IMG/VR virus record: IMGVR_UViG_3300009158_000035
Location: 1-64,000 of that record
DNA length: 64,000 nt
Direction: 5' to 3' (one strand)
DNA from: a virus
Of the stretch, positions 60,919 to 64,000 are shown piece after piece. Position 1 is the first letter of the stretch. Each line of letters starts with the position of its first letter. Below the pieces are notes generated by a model that saw nothing but the letters and a program-made list of their open reading frames with translations, did no database searches and had not been told where the DNA came from. The translations under genes and the position numbers were made by a program.

Positions 60919-63798
60919 ATGTCTTACATCACACCCAGAGTTCAGATTCAGCAGGAGTTCGAGCAGCTTCCAGTCTACAGCACACGCGCTTTGGCTGCGT
61001 TCATTATCGGGCCACATTATCATCTGGCTCGCTATAGTGTGGATGCAGAGAAGCTCACAACTGCCCCAACACTGTTCAACGGTGTGGCAATCACTACAGC
61101 CAATGCTTATCAATATGCTGTAGATACAAACTACGACATTCCTAACATTCCTCTTGGTGGTGCTGTAGATCCTACATATACTAAAGTTTACGTCGAAAAC
61201 GCCATCGCTCAGTATTTCCCGAACGCTGAACTTGGAGTTACTGTAGGTCACGATACAGTTACTCTTATCGAGACTTTCACGGGTTCTGGAGTCTATTACC
61301 CTAATCGTGTAAGATTCACCAACGCTGTTCTTAAGTCCACTTCAGGCTACTCTAGATCTACAGAGTTTTATGGTCGCGATGTGCAGGTGGGTGATTATAT
61401 CGATGTGCTCGGCGGATCTAGCACAGTTCGCGCTAGAATCACTGAACTGATTGCCGATGTAACTGCTTCTTCTATTGCCAACGCCACATCTGCATCTACC
61501 AACGTAGGCACCTTAACTTCTGCACATACAGGTCCTACCTATGTTGCGTCTTCTGGTAGCAACACCAATGTTACACCTACCTATGTCTCTGCAGCTAACG
61601 CTTATTATGGCTATGCCTCCAAAGGTATTACTGCGGATACATATACTGTTACAGTCACTACAGCTTCAGGGGCAGGAGATAAGACCACCTGCAGGTTCTC
61701 TATCAGTTCTGCGAATGGGGCCTTCGCCACAAAAACAGATCAGGCTCTGGTTTCGGGCGTATTGACTCTCGACAATTCTGTCGAAAGCGTTGGAACAAAT
61801 AGCGTCAAGATCGACTTCTCTTCAGCTACAGGAGCATTTGTTTATGGCTCTTCTTGGACAGTAACCGTAACTGCAGCTGTGGTACCTGTTACGTCCTCTA
61901 CGTTAGTTAAGTCCGGCACATTCACAGGACCCACAGACATGGTCTACAGTCTGGTTGTTGATCGTGGTGGTGCCCTTTACGACACCACAAACGCCGACAC
62001 CTGCGCCCGCCTTATCATCACAGGTTCTGCACTGGACACACAGACAGTTGTGCTTCCTCAGAAAGATACAGTGTTCAGCATTGGTAGCTTCGGTGTCAGT
62101 GCTAAGTTTACCGCAGGCAGCATTGTGAATGGTTCAAATAACGCCCTGATTAAGGGTGATGTTTATTATATTGCTGCTACCGCTTCTGCAGCAGGCGCAG
62201 TGAAGACAGTTGTGCTGGCAGAAACAATTACAAACGCTACAATTTTAGCGGCCAAGAATTCCTTGTCCTCTAAACTATATTTGCAGCAGACTTCTGTCAG
62301 TGTCCCAGCTGTGCGTAGTCAGCTCTACCAGACCAAGAACTGGGTACAGAACGCAAATCAAATCACTATTAAGGCAGGTATCACAACCTACGATTCTAAG
62401 TTGGTTGCGAGTGCGCTTCCTGCACGCTTGCCGATTGTTTCTGGTGATCTGTATGTTGAACATCGCGATTTGCTTCAGGACAACGTCAACGCTATTAATT
62501 ATGTTGATAGTGCTTCAGATGTTACATCTAAGCTGAATACTATTGATCCAGATAACCCTATCGCTCAGGGCGTATATGATGCAGTTTTAAACTCTACCAA
62601 TCAGCGCGTTTATTTCATTTCTGTAGCCACAGATGATCTGGATGGTTATTTAGCTGCTTTGAAGATCGCCGAAAAGAGTGATAAGGTTTATAGCTTTGTC
62701 CCCATGACTTTCGATAGAGAAATTCAGGAAGCTGTGGTGTCTCACGTAAATGCTTTCAGTACGCCTGAAGTGGCCCGCTGGAGAATTGCTTGGTTAGGAG
62801 TCAAAGACGAACCTACTGCCGTTACATACAACCTCAAAGCTAATGGCGCAGACTATACAGCTACAGTTGCAGCCAATCCTGCAGCTTTAGGTACGCAGCT
62901 AACTTACGTTACTGTCCCAGGTGCAGATTTCTTAGCAAGTGACGGGTTTGGTGGAACTAAACTCCGCCCTAACGACATGATGCGTATTAATTTCACCATC
63001 AACGCTGACGGTGTACCTGTTTATGATGAATATCTGGTCGATCATGTTGTAACCAACACTACTTTCGTTATCGCTACACCGACCCCGCAGACCTACACTT
63101 CTGTGAAGGTCCAGCTCGTGCGTAGCTACACCAAAGCTGAACGTGCGCGCAACATCGCAGGAATCGGTGGAGGATACAATAATCGCCGCGTTCGCGTGGT
63201 GTTTCCTGACTATTACAAGGACAGCAAGGGTGTGTCCAAGCCTGGCTATGTTGCAGCTGCAGCACTGGCCGGCCTCCGTTCGGGTGTCGTACCTCACCAG
63301 GGCTTAACTAACAGTGAGTTCCTTGGTGCCTACGACCTCAGCAAAGTGGTTATTGAGTTTGGTCAGGATGAGCTCGACACTATGGCCGCTGCAGGTATCT
63401 GGCTCATTACTCAGTCTGTTATCGGCAGTACTCCGTATGTTAGACATCAGCTCACTACAGATGAGTCTAGCTTGAATACCTCGGAAGATTCTATCACTAC
63501 GAATGTGGACAGTATGAGTTACGCTCTGCGTGACGTGTTGGCTCCTTTCGTAGGACGCTACAACATTAACGTAGAAAACCTCGCAGTGATTCGTGCAGCT
63601 ATTACAGAAGAGTTGAACTATAGAGCTACCAGTACAGCGACTGTGCGTGCAGGTAATCAGCTCACTAGCTTCAGTCCTTCAGACATCTTGAGCCTCGATA
63701 CTGACCCGGTCAGCAAAGATAAGGTGAATGTGTCGGTTAGATTGCATCTCCCTTACCCGCTGAATTACCTCACATTGAAGCTTATCGGTGGAGTCTAA
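60919..63798 (+). CDS. Tail sheath protein
   Basis: 959 aa. The C-terminal ~280 residues carry the sheath fold: YVAAAALAGLRSGVVPHQGLT, VVIEFGQDELDTMAAAGIWLI, YALRDVLAPFVGRYNINVENL and the end strand VNVSVRLHLPYPLNYL. The N-terminus (TPRVQIQQEFEQLP) is the usual sheath start, which threads into neighbouring subunits. The middle (~190-450) is a Ser/Thr/Ala-rich beta insertion, so the protein is much longer than simple myovirus sheaths and near the size of giant-phage ones. It forms the contractile cylinder of the tail. It has a strong ribosome site and its own candidate promoter. Confidence 0.85.
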   Translation: MSYITPRVQIQQEFEQLPVYSTRALAAFIIGPHYHLARYSVDAEKLTTAPTLFNGVAITTANAYQYAVDTNYDIPNIPLGGAVDPTYTKVYVENAIAQYFPNAELGVTVGHDTVTLIETFTGSGVYYPNRVRFTNAVLKSTSGYSRSTEFYGRDVQVGDYIDVLGGSSTVRARITELIADVTASSIANATSASTNVGTLTSAHTGPTYVASSGSNTNVTPTYVSAANAYYGYASKGITADTYTVTVTTASGAGDKTTCRFSISSANGAFATKTDQALVSGVLTLDNSVESVGTNSVKIDFSSATGAFVYGSSWTVTVTAAVVPVTSSTLVKSGTFTGPTDMVYSLVVDRGGALYDTTNADTCARLIITGSALDTQTVVLPQKDTVFSIGSFGVSAKFTAGSIVNGSNNALIKGDVYYIAATASAAGAVKTVVLAETITNATILAAKNSLSSKLYLQQTSVSVPAVRSQLYQTKNWVQNANQITIKAGITTYDSKLVASALPARLPIVSGDLYVEHRDLLQDNVNAINYVDSASDVTSKLNTIDPDNPIAQGVYDAVLNSTNQRVYFISVATDDLDGYLAALKIAEKSDKVYSFVPMTFDREIQEAVVSHVNAFSTPEVARWRIAWLGVKDEPTAVTYNLKANGADYTATVAANPAALGTQLTYVTVPGADFLASDGFGGTKLRPNDMMRINFTINADGVPVYDEYLVDHVVTNTTFVIATPTPQTYTSVKVQLVRSYTKAERARNIAGIGGGYNNRRVRVVFPDYYKDSKGVSKPGYVAAAALAGLRSGVVPHQGLTNSEFLGAYDLSKVVIEFGQDELDTMAAAGIWLITQSVIGSTPYVRHQLTTDESSLNTSEDSITTNVDSMSYALRDVLAPFVGRYNINVENLAVIRAAITEELNYRATSTATVRAGNQLTSFSPSDILSLDTDPVSKDKVNVSVRLHLPYPLNYLTLKLIGGV

Positions 63799-63800
63799 TT

Positions 63801-64000
63801 ATGAACTCTTTCGAGGCGGGTTTCATAAAATACGCTGAGGAATGTGGACTCTCCGAACAACAGGGAGTCCACATACTCAAGCGAGCTATGGAATATCCAG
63901 GAGCGCAAGCAATGTTTAAAGATCTGGATGAGGAGCAACATAACCAATCTCCTGATAACCTAGCTGCCTTGACGGACCTACTCAAACAGCACTTGGTTCA
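63801..64000 (+). CDS. Partial protein beginning with the recurrent virion motif
   Basis: The frame is open at the right edge; 66 residues are visible. The start FEAGFIKYAEECGLSEQQGV is the clearest single-copy form of the F-x-x-G-F-x-K-x-A-x-x-x-G-L/F-S-E motif also present in the proteins at 53653, 50503 and 34938. It begins 2 nt after the sheath stop, where a tail-tube gene could be expected, though nothing visible identifies a tube protein. Confidence 0.55.
   Translation, partial: MNSFEAGFIKYAEECGLSEQQGVHILKRAMEYPGAQAMFKDLDEEQHNQSPDNLAALTDLLKQHLV

Overview
This 64-kb window comes from a large tailed bacteriophage with a contractile tail (myovirus type), not from a cellular chromosome. 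Genes are tightly packed, many starts overlap the previous stop, and no rRNA or tRNA gene is visible. A virion morphogenesis module can be read at the right-hand end: prohead protease, scaffold-like protein, decoration protein, major capsid protein, neck proteins and tail sheath. Terminase and portal were not recognised and may lie outside the window. Most genes have weak or no Shine-Dalgarno sites and A/T-rich leaders. Only the abundant virion proteins (55070, 56738, 57296, 60919) have clear AGGAG/AAGGA-like sites. The host cannot be named from this sequence. B12-dependent nucleotide reduction and the marine-phage-like accessory genes fit an aquatic bacterium.

Layout. 1-13868 (+): an adhesion and glycosylation block with two collagen-like Gly-X-Thr fibres, an 11-residue-repeat protein, three glycosyltransferase genes and a 1287-aa fibre built from 27 Trp/Asn-rich repeats. 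13934-16090 (+): Nudix hydrolase, two small proteins and PhoH. 16080-23337 (mostly -): a membrane/coiled-coil protein, cobalamin adenosyltransferase, a glutamine-amidotransferase-like protein, a B12-dependent (class II) ribonucleotide reductase, an amidase-type endolysin and a dCMP deaminase, with one + strand DUF3228-like gene. 23353-24045 (+): an RNA polymerase beta fragment. 24042-37155 (-): two large fibre or adhesin proteins, small membrane proteins, a SET-domain protein, another RNA polymerase beta fragment, a run of Gly/Ala-rich probable virion proteins and a possible HUH-type Rep protein. 37318-64000 (+): the beta-beta' fusion and the beta' C-terminal piece of RNA polymerase, unidentified virion-like proteins, then the head and tail genes.

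The most interesting system is a multisubunit RNA polymerase in four polypeptides from four separate loci on both strands: beta-N (30147-30812, -), beta fork/Rif-region (23353-24045, +), beta-C fused to beta'-N (37672-40665, +) and beta'-C (42253-44103, +). Together they carry the DxDGD catalytic motif, the bridge helix, the trigger loop and the four-Cys zinc site of beta'. The N-terminal beta' zinc-binding domain appears to be missing. No alpha, omega or sigma is visible.

Despite this enzyme, many structural genes are preceded by sigma70-like promoters (TTGnnn, 17 bp, TAnnnT). At several genes a TATAAT-like box sits only 6-7 nt before the ATG, which predicts leaderless mRNAs. The nucleotide genes (class II reductase, cobalamin adenosyltransferase, dCMP deaminase, Nudix) would supply dNTPs for phage replication. 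The glycosyltransferases may decorate the Thr-rich fibres next to them.
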